Shown piece by piece: positions 1 through 13,703 of a DNA stretch of 64,000 nucleotides (positions are counted from its first letter, which is position 1; every line of letters begins with the position of its first letter). The notes under the pieces are model-generated. The model ran no database searches and was not told the DNA's origin. It was given only the letters and a program-made list of their open reading frames with translations. Location of the stretch: NCBI GenBank assembly GCA_004352715.1, contig SCFE01000050.1, positions 740,599 through 804,598 of the forward strand. The letters run 5' to 3'. The DNA is from Hofstenia miamia (lineage: Eukaryota; Xenacoelomorpha; Acoela). The position numbers were made by a program, and so were the translations under genes.

Positions 1-640
1 GTTGTTAAATACAGCATATGTGTTTTTTCAACTATTTATTTTAATGCAAAGTTTACGTAAATCAAATTGCTATGTTAGTAATGCAATTACTGCTTATTCG
101 AGCTCTGCGCGGTCAAAAATATGAACACCCCGCCCCAAGCACAAAAGCTTCATCGCTATGGAGCTGCAAAACAGTTCACCGAAAAAATTAATAAATAATA
201 ACAAAAGAATGTGTTCGTTTCTATAAACTTCTTTAAATATGAAGCAAATTTCTATGCAGATTGGAATTTAACTATTCTACATATAAAACAAAACATAAAA
301 AACTTTTTGGAGATAGAAATTTATCAATGTAAACCATCTATTACTATTTCTATACAGATTAGAATCCGAAAATGCTCACGTAAATTTATGCCAACTAGAA
401 CCATTTTTAGATTCTTCGCAAAATCTTTCTTCAATTATATATATCACTAGAAGTCAAATTTGACTCAAATTAAAATTGTGTTTACTTGCGTATGCATTCA
501 TTAAAAACAATGGCAGCTATATACACCCCCAAAATATCGATAATCTATTTGAATTTCCATTTATTAGAATTTTTTCATTCTTTTATATAATTTTTTAATT
601 GAAATGCTACATGTAAAATGAATCTCAAATAGTAATGGTA

Positions 641-771
641 CTTATATATATATNNNNNNNNNNNNNNNNNNNNNNNNNNNNNNNNNNNNNNNNNNNNNNN
701 NNNNNNNNNNNNNNNNNNNNNNNNNNNNNNNNNNNNNNNNNNNNNNNNNNNNNNNNNNNNNNNNNNNNNNN

Positions 772-811
<40 letters not shown>
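641..811. repeat. (TA)n microsatellite containing a 118-N gap
   Basis: Alternating TA runs flank an N gap at 654-771. The gap is almost certainly unresolved repeat. Open frames across it are artefacts. Confidence 0.9.
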
Positions 812-814
<3 letters not shown>

Positions 815-849
815 AATTTTTCAAAAGGATTAAGCAGTGTTGTTTTCAT

Positions 850-3800
850 TTCATTATAATAAATGCAGTTCAGTGACCTTCAAAAATCAAATTATTTCAT
901 CATTTCTAAAACAATAGTGACAATATTAACAAAATGCAAATATGATGATGTAAGCGTGCATGGTTTAACTGAGAAAAACTATTTGACTTACTGTTTGTTC
1001 ATGTAGAGATATTGTAGCACTGTGGATGATTAGAATAACTTTTGCAAAAGCTCTTCACAACATTATTGGCAGGAAGATTGCAACTTATGACTAGTTTGCC
1101 AACTTAAATCACATATACAATGATGTATATTTATATTCACATTTAAAAGTTTTGTTTAACAGATCTGTTAAAAATAAGTATAAATTAAGGTGACTCGTAT
1201 TTAACAAATTTGTTTAACAAAGGATGATTCTTGCAGTAATTAAGGTTCACTAATCGGAGATTATTATATTGAGAAAATAGGCAAATAACTATTTCTCCTG
1301 ATTAGGATAGGCTTTGAATTTGTTTTTAAGTTTCTTCTCAAACCAAATGAATGAACTTATTTGTTTTTAAATGTTTCATTTTTGCATTTACTATGCTTGC
1401 TTGCTTTCTTGAATTTGATTTTTAGTTGCTGAAAAGGGAAATTTTTAGTGCAACTTGTTAAATCCTTCAGAAATACATAAACTGTTAATCAGATACTATT
1501 GAGAAACATTTAGCAGACTCTGTGTTAAATAAACTATTTTAACTATTTTACATGTTGTCCATGTATTAAGGAACTGTAAGCAGTCGTAATTCATTTCACT
1601 TATTTTTTATTTGCGTAGCTCTCATTTTCTTAATGTGTTACTTTATTAAGCTGCTATTTTTAGACCAAGTGTGTTCACTTGAATTTAAGTTGAGTGCAGA
1701 AATGACACTTACATTCCATTTAAGTTGTTAACCTCAAGGAAAGGTGATTTTTGCAAATCATAATTTGTAATCAACAATTTGTTTCCGTTATTTTTGTCTA
1801 TGTGGCGGGAAAAAAGTTCCTTAATTTTGAAAATACTTTCTATATATCAGCACTGGCATTTGGAAAAACTTTTAGTTCAATGTTTATTCGCATTTCATCA
1901 CCTACATGGAACTACCCTTACTGCTTGCCAAAGTTTTTAAGGATTAGAGTATTTATCCATTACGAGAAATGGAGTAGTTGTCGGCGGTTTCCAAAAAATT
2001 GGTTTTGGTTTTGAGTGGAAATCGCGCATTCGGTTCTTTATCTAACTACAAATGTTATTAATAAATCGTTTTTCAAGAGAAAAATAGATTTTAAAAATAT
2101 AGTTTCATAACTACATACGTTCCTAGGAATAACATTATAGGCGACTGTTTTTGTTGAAAATCTAAAAACCCGATTTTCATTTTTGTTAGCGGTTCAGTTC
2201 GCTCCTAATTAGGAGCTATTAGTTAAGTACTCCCAAGGCCTTGGTATTCCGTACTTTAAAAAATACTAAATTATGAGTTTAAGCTTTTTAAAATTGCTTA
2301 AAAACCAATTTATTGCGATTTGACGAAAAAAAATAAAATGTTTTGAAATACTGCGGTATTGTAACGCCATAAAATCCGGTCATTGTGCATGTTGTTTAAC
2401 CCACTTTAAAATTGCTCCAACATAAATTCATTTTTAAAATAATTTCTAAATAAAGTATATAAACAATTTATTTATCAACTTAAATGTTGTCGTAATGCCT
2501 AAAGTAATGTATAAAAATTGAGTTTTGGAAATAGAATAAACTTTAGCAGAAATTCAAATATGAATTGCACTAAAATTATAAATTGCCAAAAAAGCAACTT
2601 GTGTCTATAGAAATTTCAAAACGTCTTACAAAGTTATTATTCACATGTATGAAATTATCTAAAGCTTATGAGTAGTGTTTTAGCTATTGACAATTTTCAT
2701 TCCTATATGAGAATTGTTGATTTTTTTCGTAAGATGAAACTATTTCTAAGTTAAATAATATTTTCTAATTTATTGGGGAGTCTAAGTTAGCGAGAGTTTA
2801 CGTTCGAGAGGTTTTACTGCATGTGCGTTGATATAGACCTTAAAATACAAAAGATGGAATACACAAACCAATCGCATATAAAACTGCTATTAACGTCCAT
2901 TTCAATGTTTACATTGATAAGCGTTTTGACGAAATAACAAAATGGTATTTATTTATGGGATTTATTAAGGTTAATTATCTACTTTAAACTACCAGTAGTC
3001 ATGTGGATGTTTCATTCTTCATAAGGTATTTCCATTGTTAGAATTATTGCAGCATCATCTATGTTTATGTTGCCTTGTTGTAATTGTAGGATATAAAATT
3101 CAACATTCCGCAATAATGTTCTATTAGATTTTAAAAACTCATTTGCAATGTGTTACGGTTTTAATTGTTTTCTTTAACCGTCGATGATTTTTTACTTTTC
3201 TGTGATTTTGACGTCATATATGTGTCATTTACATTTTGAATGGCTGAAGTTTTCCAAGTATTCTCACAAACCAGTAATAGCTGCAATGTGAATGTGAGTG
3301 TTTATTCCACAATAAAATGACGACACATGACATACTGATCGATGGAATATTTTCCGAAGGGAAATCGTCACAAATTTTCAGGTAAAACCCAATCTATCCA
3401 CTTTTATGACACTGTTGGTGTATCTTTTCGTGAGAAGTCCACTGGCTGAATTTAAAACAAACGGTTCTTGTTTGTTTCAATATGTTTCCTTGTGGCAATT
3501 TCACTTTACTATTCATTTAACATATTTTGTATAAAGTTTATATTAAATATTTGAAATTAGCATTCCAATATTTAAACCGACTTAAATTTCATCTTTAATT
3601 TCAAGAGGAATTCGTTTTAACTTTCTAATGTGCTAGTATTCGCCCTCTTTCGGATAATGTATAGCTGTGGCGTAACTTTGGTTTTAATGCGCTCACTCTT
3701 TCCTCCTTTCTCCAACCAATCGCTGTTGCACTTTAATCGAATTAATGTATAAATTTGCAAATTATTTCAATCGCGACTCTCAATTAAACAAAATTTTGTT

Positions 3801-4330
3801 TATACGGCATCTGCTTTTAAATTTTGTCGGATAAATTGAGCTTTTGATTACTGTCGTTCTTTACATAATTAAAAGTAATAACTAAAAATGCTTCGTTATT
3901 GCCATCTTGGCAGCCATTAGTTTGTTGGTAGATTTTACATCAATGTGATCTCTTATTACTTTTCAAAAAGTTTACTGTCCGCAAACCCATTAGTGATATA
4001 AAATCGCAAGCTTAATTAGTTTTATATATATACGAAGTATGGAAGGCACCCGATTTTATTGCTTTACTACAAACACGATTTTAGAAACAATGATGCAACA
4101 GTATTTCAAGTCTCAGAAATAAAAGCAATAAGTGCGTTCTTTAAATGATAATCGTTAAATCTTGTTTATTAAATATAATGTTCCAAAAATTTATAGAATA
4201 GAAAAACGCCAATTGTATTGATCCAACGTTTAGTTGTATACAAGGTGCATTTATGCTTAAATGCCATTAAATACCCTAAAATTAAATATACTTTGTACGC
4301 TAAAAAGTATTTTTGCGAAATTTAAAAAAT
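850..4330. other. No gene seen
   Basis: AT-rich sequence with scattered frames under 90 codons and no splice-consistent exons, domains or repeats beyond short palindromes. GC-richer patches around 3640-3720 hold no coherent frame. Confidence 0.6.
2201..2216. other. Perfect 16-bp palindrome
   Basis: GCTCCTAATTAGGAGC is its own reverse complement. Its centre TAATTA is a homeodomain core site, but nothing else nearby supports an enhancer call. Confidence 0.35.
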
Positions 4331-4334
4331 CCAA

Positions 4335-5741
4335 TTAAAAAATCATTCTTCTTGAGAGAAATCCATTGGCCCAGTTACAGTCTACTGCGCTGTATAAAGT
4401 ATCAATTAAATGAATATCATTCACATTCGTGTACTCAAAGATTGGTTCAGCATTTCGAGCCAATGACAACCTAAGTCTAAACATGAATGTAGGCAGCCCA
4501 CAGCCAAATGGAAATCGATAAACGGTACAAGCCCAACCCAGGTCCAATGGCCTGGCCGAAGCCGAATGGGCCTTCCCAGTCCACTTGCAGCTCCGGTCTA
4601 AAAAAAGAGATTTTTCTTCATCGATGCACTTCTTACTCCATACAAAATCATATTAACGATTGTATATTATAACAATCCAAATTGGAAGTTTGAGATTGAG
4701 GCAATTTTTGACGAAATGTTCGCGTTTTTAGAGCAAAATTAGACTTAACCTTATTCAATTCTAGACACATTAAAACTCGGAGTTTGGGCGTATAAATCTT
4801 TGACAAACCAAATTAGTTAAACCAATTTGGTTTAACATTGATGATATTGAATAAATCGGATTTGCGCTGCAATTTGCATGGACTTAGTTCGACCTTATAA
4901 GTTAGCGATTACAAATGCAAACATGATAAACTGGCAACATTTTTTTTATTTCCATTAAAAATGATAAATTAATATACATGGAAGTCGTTTTTTTACCTCT
5001 ACAGCGCGCAGATTTCTAATAATTTCAATTAAATTACCTGCAGCACAGTTAATAAAGTATCGATTCATTTGCAGATAGGTCTGACTCCGCGGGATTTCTA
5101 TTTAATTGCTGGGCCATAGCCGACTTCAATTTTTAAGGACTAATAAGTGTTAAAGGTTGGTGTAAGGGTTAATTTAAACCTGATGCCCTAAGTTTCATTT
5201 AACATTTTATGTTCTTGTATTTATAGGACAAAGTGGTTGCTACAGAAAATTATTCAACTGCATTTTCTACAAAGCATAAATGAAGGTTCAATTTTTCGTA
5301 TTTCCAGGCTTTATATTGAAATGGAAGTTGAGTTTTTTAGAGGTTAAACACCAGAGTTGCAACCGGTCAGGGTTTTTGCTGACCCGACCAAACTTTTTCT
5401 CAACCGGTAATTTTTTCCAAAATTTTGACCGGCGCCCCGAATTTGATATTTGCGACACAATGGTGACACTTTCTTAAAGTTAAGAGAAAAGACACAGCAA
5501 TTTGAATAATAAAGTTATATTTTCAAATTGGAATATTTCTCAAATTTGCAAAGTATGCAACTCATCAATACAGATTAAAAGTCTAGATAAGTTTGTTAAA
5601 TCTAGTTCCTTTCAAAATTACAAATGCCTTAACAGCATCTCCTTTTAAAAAAGCACGATTTTCATTAAGAAAATGTCCTACCGCGAGGAGGCGTTGAGCT
5701 CAGACTTGGCCTTTGCAGGCAATTGGACTTAGGTGTGGAAA
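4335..5741 (-). CDS. Candidate minus-strand exon pair, unrecognised
   Basis: On the minus strand, 5741-5682 reads STPKSNCLQRPSLSSTPPR between a CAG acceptor and G|GTAGGA. In matching phase, 4597-4335 (acceptor TTTTTTAG) reads DRSCKWTGKAHSASARPLDL, continuing to FLSRRMIF and stop. Both are GC-richer than their surroundings. Another frame of the second block also reads well (PELQVDWEGPFGFGQAIGPG), so the coding frame is uncertain. No family is recognised. Confidence 0.2.
5352..5450. mobile_element. Possible end of a hAT-like element (CAGAGTTGC terminus)
   Basis: CAGAGTTGCAACCGGTCAGG resembles the ends of the elements at 31447 (TAGTGTTGCACAGG...) and 21867 (CAGAGTTGG). Several CCGG-containing blocks follow, up to about 5960. 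I could not find a matching right end or target duplication. Confidence 0.25.
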
Positions 5742-6170
5742 CTGAAATGATTTCGATTTCCAAAACTGAAAGGACTGTACGTATCTATATTACAACGCAT
5801 TCAATGTAACACAAAGTGATATGCATTGTGCAGGATTTTGCATCAAAATATTACTTGTATTAAGAAATCCCTAGCTGGCTGGTAGGACTAGTTAATTGGT
5901 AATGCCGGTTTGCGACCAATAAATTTAAAACTTCGGCCGGTATTTTTCAGTAGCTGTCAACGTTGGGCCATTTTGGAGCTGTATGTACATGTAATTTTAT
6001 TGCAAAAATAAATTCTAATATCACCAATCCAATATATAGTACTCTAATTCAATTTATTGCAAAAATAATGTGAAGACAGTAAACAATTTTGTTGTTACCA
6101 AACTTTGACATCGAAATTTGGACAATAAAGAAAATTCTGACTCGCAAAATGCCGCTAAAAATAGAAAATC

Positions 6171-6676
6171 ATGCTTTTACTGAACAATATTGCCCGGTGA
6201 GCGGGCCAAGTCAGTGTGTAATTCTGTCTTCGCATTTTTAAGTGAAAAGGACTTTCAAAATGATGCCAACAATCTTGGTATTATGTGCATGTATTGTCTG
6301 AAATCTTCATGATCTCACTTTGTAGCATGTAAAATACAAAGCTTTCTCCTTCAAGTCTAAAGAAAGTATCCTAACCGAAAGCCTTTATTGTTTTCATGCG
6401 TTCTTGATCATTTTTAGCAACACTTTCCCAAGTAATACCAGTAAAGAAAGTGCATCAGAAGCAAAGCTACTTTATGCAAATACAAACACGCGATTAATCA
6501 GTGGTGGTTTGCCACATATATTTTATAACAATCACTCGGTGAGTGGGCCTGTAAGACACGGCATAAGCCTACTCAATCAATTTTTTAATCAAATTTAATC
6601 ATTTTTAGAATACGTGGTATACGCCGGCGGCGCAGCCGCCGCCGAGGAATTTATTATCTGCGTCGGGCTCTAATAT
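6171..6676 (+). CDS. Candidate three-exon gene start of unknown function
   Basis: Three exon-like blocks chain in frame: 6171-6196 (ATG, MLLLNNIA, donor CCG|GTGAGC), 6418-6538 (acceptor TTTTTAG, NTFPSNTSKESASEAK to FYNNHS, donor TCG|GTGAGT) and 6609-6676 (acceptor TTTTTAG, NTWYTPAAQPPPRNLLSASG, possible donor AT|GTATTT). Phases 2 and 0 match across a 221- and a 70-base intron. The third block is strikingly GC-rich. No domain is recognised and no continuation was found; the 2.2-kb repeated segment begins 4 bases later. The peptide could be chance, but two GTGAGY donors and in-phase TTTTTAG acceptors are suggestive. Confidence 0.3.
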
Positions 6677-6680
6677 GTAT

Positions 6681-9600
6681 TTACAATACGTTTTGAATCA
6701 CCACCAGAAAAGAAACGTTTTCTACGGTATATATGATATGATATGACTGCCTACAACATTTAGTTTGACAGCATCAATACCCGCTACACTTAACAATGAA
6801 ATATCGACGTGCACCAATATGGCATTATATACTAAGTCTCTCTATTTTTAAAAATCATATTGTGGAACTACCAAAACTGTTCTCCATTACAAGAAAATTT
6901 TTGTTTAGCAAACTTCAGGCTTGCCGTGGGTTGAAATTTTACAATACAAAGCATTTGTAGACACTGACGATTTTATGCATAAAATTATAATAAAATTTTA
7001 CAACAGTCGTATTCTATAAAGCTATTTTTTAAAGATTGTGGTTTGATAATTTTTCTTAAAAATTCTTACCCCAAAGTCTAAAGTTCATTCTTCTTAATAA
7101 TCTTTATGCTGATTTGTTTTTATTAAGTAATTATATATATGCCTACACACACACACATATATATATATATATAATGATTATGTTTTTAATTAAATATATA
7201 ATTAAATAATTATTTATCTTAATATTTATCTTCCGGTTATCGTGGGTCAATACGCGGATTACCACTCGGGCCGGATTGGATCCGTGTCGAATTTAATTGT
7301 TTTCAAAATAAAGTTACGCGAAGCTAAACCAATCATGAAAAATCAATAGTTGTATACACAATGAAAATAAATTGTGAAAGTGCATTTATAATCGACACAA
7401 AGTTTTTAAAATATGAAAATAGATTATTCCTTTACATATAAACTTTAGATATCACTAGTCTTCACCAGATAGTCATACGATTATAATTTGTTAATAGTGT
7501 CGATGCTAGGATCTACTAGTATCGATTCATGCGATACTAGCATAGGACTTTAGGCAAGGCCCGTAAATTATCTATTTTGATTATTGGAAACTGCATGAGA
7601 TATGCATGTGTGCATCGCTGCATGTATAACAGCCCCGATCATTTTTCAAAACAAAAACATTTTCTCATGATAGGAGGACAGGTTTTAAACTTGCACTGTT
7701 AAAAAAACAATAGTTTCTTCTTTGATTGTCAAAAACATCAGGTAAATATGAGCACGTAACTATGAAAATATTATTGATTGTCTGTCTATTATTCCTTTTC
7801 TACTGAATTTGGTTTTAACTCGATTTTTTTTTAATTAACACAATTTCATAGAATGATCCTAGCATTTTCTAACCGCCATATTTTGGCACATATGTATGTC
7901 ATGCTCCCTCTTTGGAGACGGATCTACTTTTCAACTTCTGAATTCGTGTTGGCTGTGCTAGCAGCGATAGACAAACCTTCCTAATAATGAATCCTTACAC
8001 ATAAACCAATGTGTTCATGTACCCTAAATATCTTTTGCTTGCAGTGCTATAAAAAGGTTGCCCTACAGCTATGCAAATTTGATACTAATCCAGATACTGG
8101 TACCTATTAGTAGACACTAGTATCGATTTTGAATGTTGGTTCAAGCAAATTCCTGATACCACCGATACATTTTTATATTCTTGCGTTTGAAGAGTTTCTA
8201 AGTGTAAGGTGCAAGTAGGATTTTATTTTTTCTAAAACTGAGATACCTGTACAAATCAGCTAAGATTTAGTAAAAAAAGTTGTTTGTGTCCATGCACCCT
8301 GTCTGAAATTTCCCTTTATTACAAAATTAATAAATCTTGACTATCGTTTTCCGAAAATAATTTTTGCCTATTTATGAAAATTATATTGTGTGGGATTAAT
8401 TTTTCAGAAATTTACTATTTTGAGTTACTCGGAAGCAACTTCTATGTTTATAAAATAAAAGTTTGCATATTGGCTTTTAGTGTATTTTGGGTAAAAACAT
8501 GGTTAACTATAAATGCCCATCCCATCCAGCTCCCAGTTTTTGATAGTGAGATGAGCTGCATGATTTTGTAAATTGAGTTCGCACTGAATTGTAGTAAGTA
8601 ATCAAAAATCATTTAATGGATAACTTCAAAACCATTTGTGCATCCGGGAAATTGTTTTTACGATTCCATCGATTAATCTTTACTGTCCCTAGTTGGGATG
8701 AGAGCTGCGGCAATTTAGCTGCAAAAGAGAAGAAAATTTAGTCCACTTCTCCGTTCATTTAAATCTTGCAATTTACAATTAATTCATTTTGTTGTAACTG
8801 AATTTGATAAATTCTATAAACATTTCAACTGATTGCATAAACTAAGCTGATATTACTTCTCAAGTNTTACAATACGTTTTGAATCACCACCAGAAAAGAA
8901 ACGTTTTCTACGGTATATATGATATGATATGACTGCCTACAACATTTAGTTTGACAGCATCAATACCCGCTACACTTAACAATGAAATATCGACGTGCAC
9001 CAATATGGCATTATATACTAAGTCTCTCTATTTTTAAAAATCATATTGTGGAACTACCAAAACTGTTCTCCATTACAAGAAAATTTTTGTTTAGCAAACT
9101 TCAGGCTTGCCGTGGGTTGAAATTTTACAATACAAAGCATTTGTAGACACTGACGATTTTATGCATAAAATTATAATAAAATTTTACAACAGTCGTATTC
9201 TATAAAGCTATTTTTTAAAGATTGTGGTTTGATAATTTTTCTTAAAAATTCTTACCCCAAAGTCTAAAGTTCATTCTTCTTAATAATCTTTATGCTGATT
9301 TGTTTTTATTAAGTAATTATATATATGCCTACACACACACACATATATATATATATATAATGATTATGTTTTTAATTAAATATATAATTAAATAATTATT
9401 TATCTTAATATTTATCTTCCGGTTATCGTGGGTCAATACGCGGATTACCACTCGGGCCGGATTGGATCCGTGTCGAATTTAATTGTTTTCAAAATAAAGT
9501 TACGCGAAGCTAAACCAATCATGAAAAATCAATAGTTGTATACACAATGAAAATAAATTGTGAAAGTGCATTTATAATCGACACAAAGTTTTTAAAATAT

Positions 9601-11051
9601 GAAAATAGATTATTCCTTTACATATAAACTTTAGATATCACTAGTCTTCACCAGATAGTCATACGATTATAATTTGTTAATAGTGTCGATGCTAGGATCT
9701 ACTAGTATCGATTCATGCGATACTAGCATAGGACTTTAGGCAAGGCCCGTAAATTATCTATTTTGATTATTGGAAACTGCATGAGATATGCATGTGTGCA
9801 TCGCTGCATGTATAACAGCCCCGATCATTTTTCAAAACAAAAACATTTTCTCATGATAGGAGGACAGGTTTTAAACTTGCACTGTTAAAAAAACAATAGT
9901 TTCTTCTTTGATTGTCAAAAACATCAGGTAAATATGAGCACGTAACTATGAAAATATTATTGATTGTCTGTCTATTATTCCTTTTCTACTGAATTTGGTT
10001 TTAACTCGATTTTTTTTTAATTAACACAATTTCATAGAATGATCCTAGCATTTTCTAACCGCCATATTTTGGCACATATGTATGTCATGCTCCCTCTTTG
10101 GAGACGGATCTACTTTTCAACTTCTGAATTCGTGTTGGCTGTGCTAGCAGCGATAGACAAACCTTCCTAATAATGAATCCTTACACATAAACCAATGTGT
10201 TCATGTACCCTAAATATCTTTTGCTTGCAGTGCTATAAAAAGGTTGCCCTACAGCTATGCAAATTTGATACTAATCCAGATACTGGTACCTATTAGTAGA
10301 CACTAGTATCGATTTTGAATGTTGGTTCAAGCAAATTCCTGATACCACCGATACATTTTTATATTCTTGCGTTTGAAGAGTTTCTAAGTGTAAGGTGCAA
10401 GTAGGATTTTATTTTTTCTAAAACTGAGATACCTGTACAAATCAGCTAAGATTTAGTAAAAAAAGTTGTTTGTGTCCATGCACCCTGTCTGAAATTTCCC
10501 TTTATTACAAAATTAATAAATCTTGACTATCGTTTTCCGAAAATAATTTTTGCCTATTTATGAAAATTATATTGTGTGGGATTAATTTTTCAGAAATTTA
10601 CTATTTTGAGTTACTCGGAAGCAACTTCTATGTTTATAAAATAAAAGTTTGCATATTGGCTTTTAGTGTATTTTGGGTAAAAACATGGTTAACTATAAAT
10701 GCCCATCCCATCCAGCTCCCAGTTTTTGATAGTGAGATGAGCTGCATGATTTTGTAAATTGAGTTCGCACTGAATTGTAGTAAGTAATCAAAAATCATTT
10801 AATGGATAACTTCAAAACCATTTGTGCATCCGGGAAATTGTTTTTACGATTCCATCGATTAATCTTTACTGTCCCTAGTTGGGATGAGAGCTGCGGCAAT
10901 TTAGCTGCAAAAGAGAAGAAAATTTAGTCCACTTCTCCGTTCATTTAAATCTTGCAATTTACAATTAATTCATTTTGTTGTAACTGAATTTGATAAATTC
11001 TATAAACATTTCAACTGATTGCATAAACTAAGCTGATATTACTTCTCAAGT
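6681..11051. repeat. 2,185-bp direct repeat joined by a single N
   Basis: 6681-8865 and 8867-11051 match wherever I compared them, including the same (CA)n(TA)n microsatellite and the same 65-codon open frame (8374 and 10560). The only base between them is one N at 8866, and the second copy continues smoothly into unique sequence. That is the pattern of two overlapping contigs scaffolded without being merged. I see no gene in the unit. A GC-richer patch near 7245-7295 (and 9431-9481) is unexplained. Confidence 0.92.
7145..7176. repeat. (CA)n(TA)n microsatellite, repeated at 9331-9362
   Basis: A short ACACACAC run passes directly into a TATATATA run. The second copy is part of the 2.2-kb N-joined duplicate. 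Confidence 0.85.
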
Positions 11052-12981
11052 ACTGTAATCATTCTTCAAATATATTTTTAGCAAAAATTGGTTTGTGAAT
11101 ACTAATTGAAATGCTATTATGCCACATAACATCTAGTTTAGGTATTGTAGGGGACTCCATAAATTGAATCTAAAGTATCTCAATTTAATTTTTATACTAA
11201 ACCACTCTTGCCATGCTATTTTGAAAGTCTTTTTAGTTTAGATTTATTAAGAAATGGAGATTAGTTCAATTTGACATGACTCTCATACATATTTTTTCAA
11301 ATTGAAAATTTGAATGTGAAACTTGAAATTCTGCGGTTTCATTTGAAATTCTTGACGACTACGGCATTAAATTTTATTCAGTCCATGTTTCATAGCTAAT
11401 TTGCATTTAAATATCAAATATAAGTTTCAATTTGAAATCCTTCTATGAGGATCCAAATTGATTTACTACCAATGGAGAAATATGTCAACAATTGCTGCAG
11501 TATAAGAACTTTAAATCGACTGTGAATTTAACTTTTGCAATTTTTTGAGATCTCAAAGTTTGACTTCTCTGACCATTTACATAATGCAGCTGTTTTCCTT
11601 TAGTTCCAAACAATTTGTTAGTTTGTTCAATAAAAAATTTAAGTGCTAATAATTAACAAACAAATACATATATCTAAACTTCGAAAAAGTGTTTTAACCA
11701 TATCTCGGGCGAGGTGGGGGCTGCTGAGGAAACTCCCCCTTGATAAATCTCTAATTTGGAAGAAAATTTAACCGTGATATTTTTTTACTCTTCCTAAGAT
11801 ATTGCTAGCAAGACAAGACAAATAAGAGTCATACTTATATTTTTTTCTAATTATATACTTATTGTTCTAAAAAAGTTCACTTCAGGTCAGGATTACATCG
11901 AATGATTATTTTCTCAATATGCTCAGTTATCATTGACCACCAGCCACCACTCTGCCAAATATTACGTTATTGTGGTCTTGGAACACATTTTTTGGTATTG
12001 CAGTCCATTTGCAGTAATATGCAAGTTATAGTCCTGCCAAGTTTTCTTGCTTGGTAATGAATAGAATTGATTTTGTGTGGAGGGGGTGCTATTGGAGCTT
12101 CCCCTCAGTTTTAAAAGTGAAAAAACCGGCAGAGTTAGGGTTAAATGGTCAATTTGGAAATCTATTTAAAATTGGTAGTATTCCATTTAAAATGTATGAT
12201 GGCTATTGTCTTCATCAAATCATTCCATATCAATGGATTTTTTTATCATATTATGTCATTAGAATTACATGCAGTGAGACTTTTTCTATGCCCTGCTGGT
12301 CTTCAATTTCAAGTGTTGCAAATCATTTTTTGGTTGAAAACAATACGCATTTTACTTGATTTATCCATCTAATATATAATTTGAAAGTCGGAAGTGTCAA
12401 TTTTAAATAATTTTTAAAATATAACGTACTATTTGTGAGCAAAATTTTAAAAAATTAATTACCTTGTAAAGAAACGGTGATTGCATTTTCTGCCTCTACT
12501 CCACTTTCGTGTTTTGTTTTGTCACTCGAAATGACTCGAATGGGAAAAATCCCGAATTGTAGGACCTTATTTTTCCTAATGAACAGATGGCTATACTCTA
12601 CAAAATATAGATATAAGTTAATTAACGTTTAGATTAAAAATGTGTATATCAATGGGAAACCATATTACTTTGAGTGCTTTGGCTATTTTACGTAAATCGC
12701 AAGTAGTTTCCTATTTGTAAATATGAATCAATATATTCAATTAAATTATTGATAAAATGACATCCTCCAACAAATTCCAGTGTCCCAAAGCAATCATATC
12801 GACTATTTTATTAAAACTAATTTTCACCTTTGTCGTTTTGACTAAAATGTATGTTCCCCATTTCGTACATAGTCATTTGTATTACACTCTGTTGGTGGTT
12901 TATAAGGGTTGTAATTGTAGTATAAATGAGCATGCTACAAGTAACTTTGTACTTTCTATCGATGCTAGTTCATTACAGATG

Positions 12982-13281
12982 TTATTTGCCCAATTATGGT
13001 ATACTTTTTACATCCACGAGATGCTGACTTAGGCTTTTAGAGTGTTTTTTAGCAATGCAGGTATTGGCAAACGTTTAGGAACATTTTCAAGATACAGATT
13101 AAATTTGCGGAATCTTTAAATTCATTCATGANTTATTTGCCCAATTATAGTATACTTTTTACATCCACGAGATGCTGACTTAGGCTTTAGAGTGTTTTTT
13201 TAGCAATGCAGGTATTGGCAAACGTTTAGGAACATTTTCAAGATACAGATTAAATTTGCGGAATCTTTAAATTCATTCATG
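12982..13281. repeat. About 150-bp direct repeat joined by a single N
   Basis: Sequence from 12982 (TTATTTGCCCAATTAT...) recurs from 13133, immediately after an N at 13132, with a few differences (for example one T more or less in T runs). The join has the same form as the 2.2-kb repeat, so it is probably an unmerged overlap. Confidence 0.88.
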
Positions 13282-13446
13282 ACATTAATATCATAAAGAG
13301 TAACGAAATTATGATTGTGTTGATATTTATTTAATTTCCACTTACATGTATACGTATAGGTCTCTTGGAATCAATGCTTCCAATACCATTTGTTTTTCTA
13401 GCAACGAGACATGTAATCAATCAAAATAGTACCATACTCTCAGTGA

Positions 13447-13667
13447 ACTTGGTTGGACATTTGACAAAGTTGTTTACGTAGAACTGTACACCGTATTAGT
13501 GAAAACAACAACTTTACACAAAAATTTGACTGCCGTACCGAAGGTTAATAAAGAATGTTAAATGACTGTTTGACGGCATGCTTAGTAATTTTGAATTTTT
13601 TAATTAAGCATTTAATATTCTTATTTTACGGCATTTGGCAGAATGAAGTTAAACGCACGCCATTAAT

Positions 13668-13703
<36 letters not shown>

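Noticed and set aside
120-210. 25-codon frame MNTPPQAQKLHRYGAAKQ near the left edge
   Set aside because: Composition looks protein-like, but it is very short with no splice site or homology that I can recognise; it may be a last exon of a gene to the left.
3655-3680. CTGTGGCGTAACTTTGG resembling a hAT MITE terminus
   Set aside because: No inverted partner or target duplication within reach.
8374-10757. Two identical 65-codon open frames (8374-8571 and 10560-10757)
   Set aside because: They are the same frame in the two halves of an N-joined direct repeat; identity reflects duplication in the assembly, not coding constraint. No splice or domain support.
12051-12372. 102- and 75-codon overlapping plus-strand frames
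   Set aside because: In DNA this AT-rich, a few frames of about 100 codons are expected per 64 kb by chance. Two frames compete, no family is recognised and no splice sites fit.
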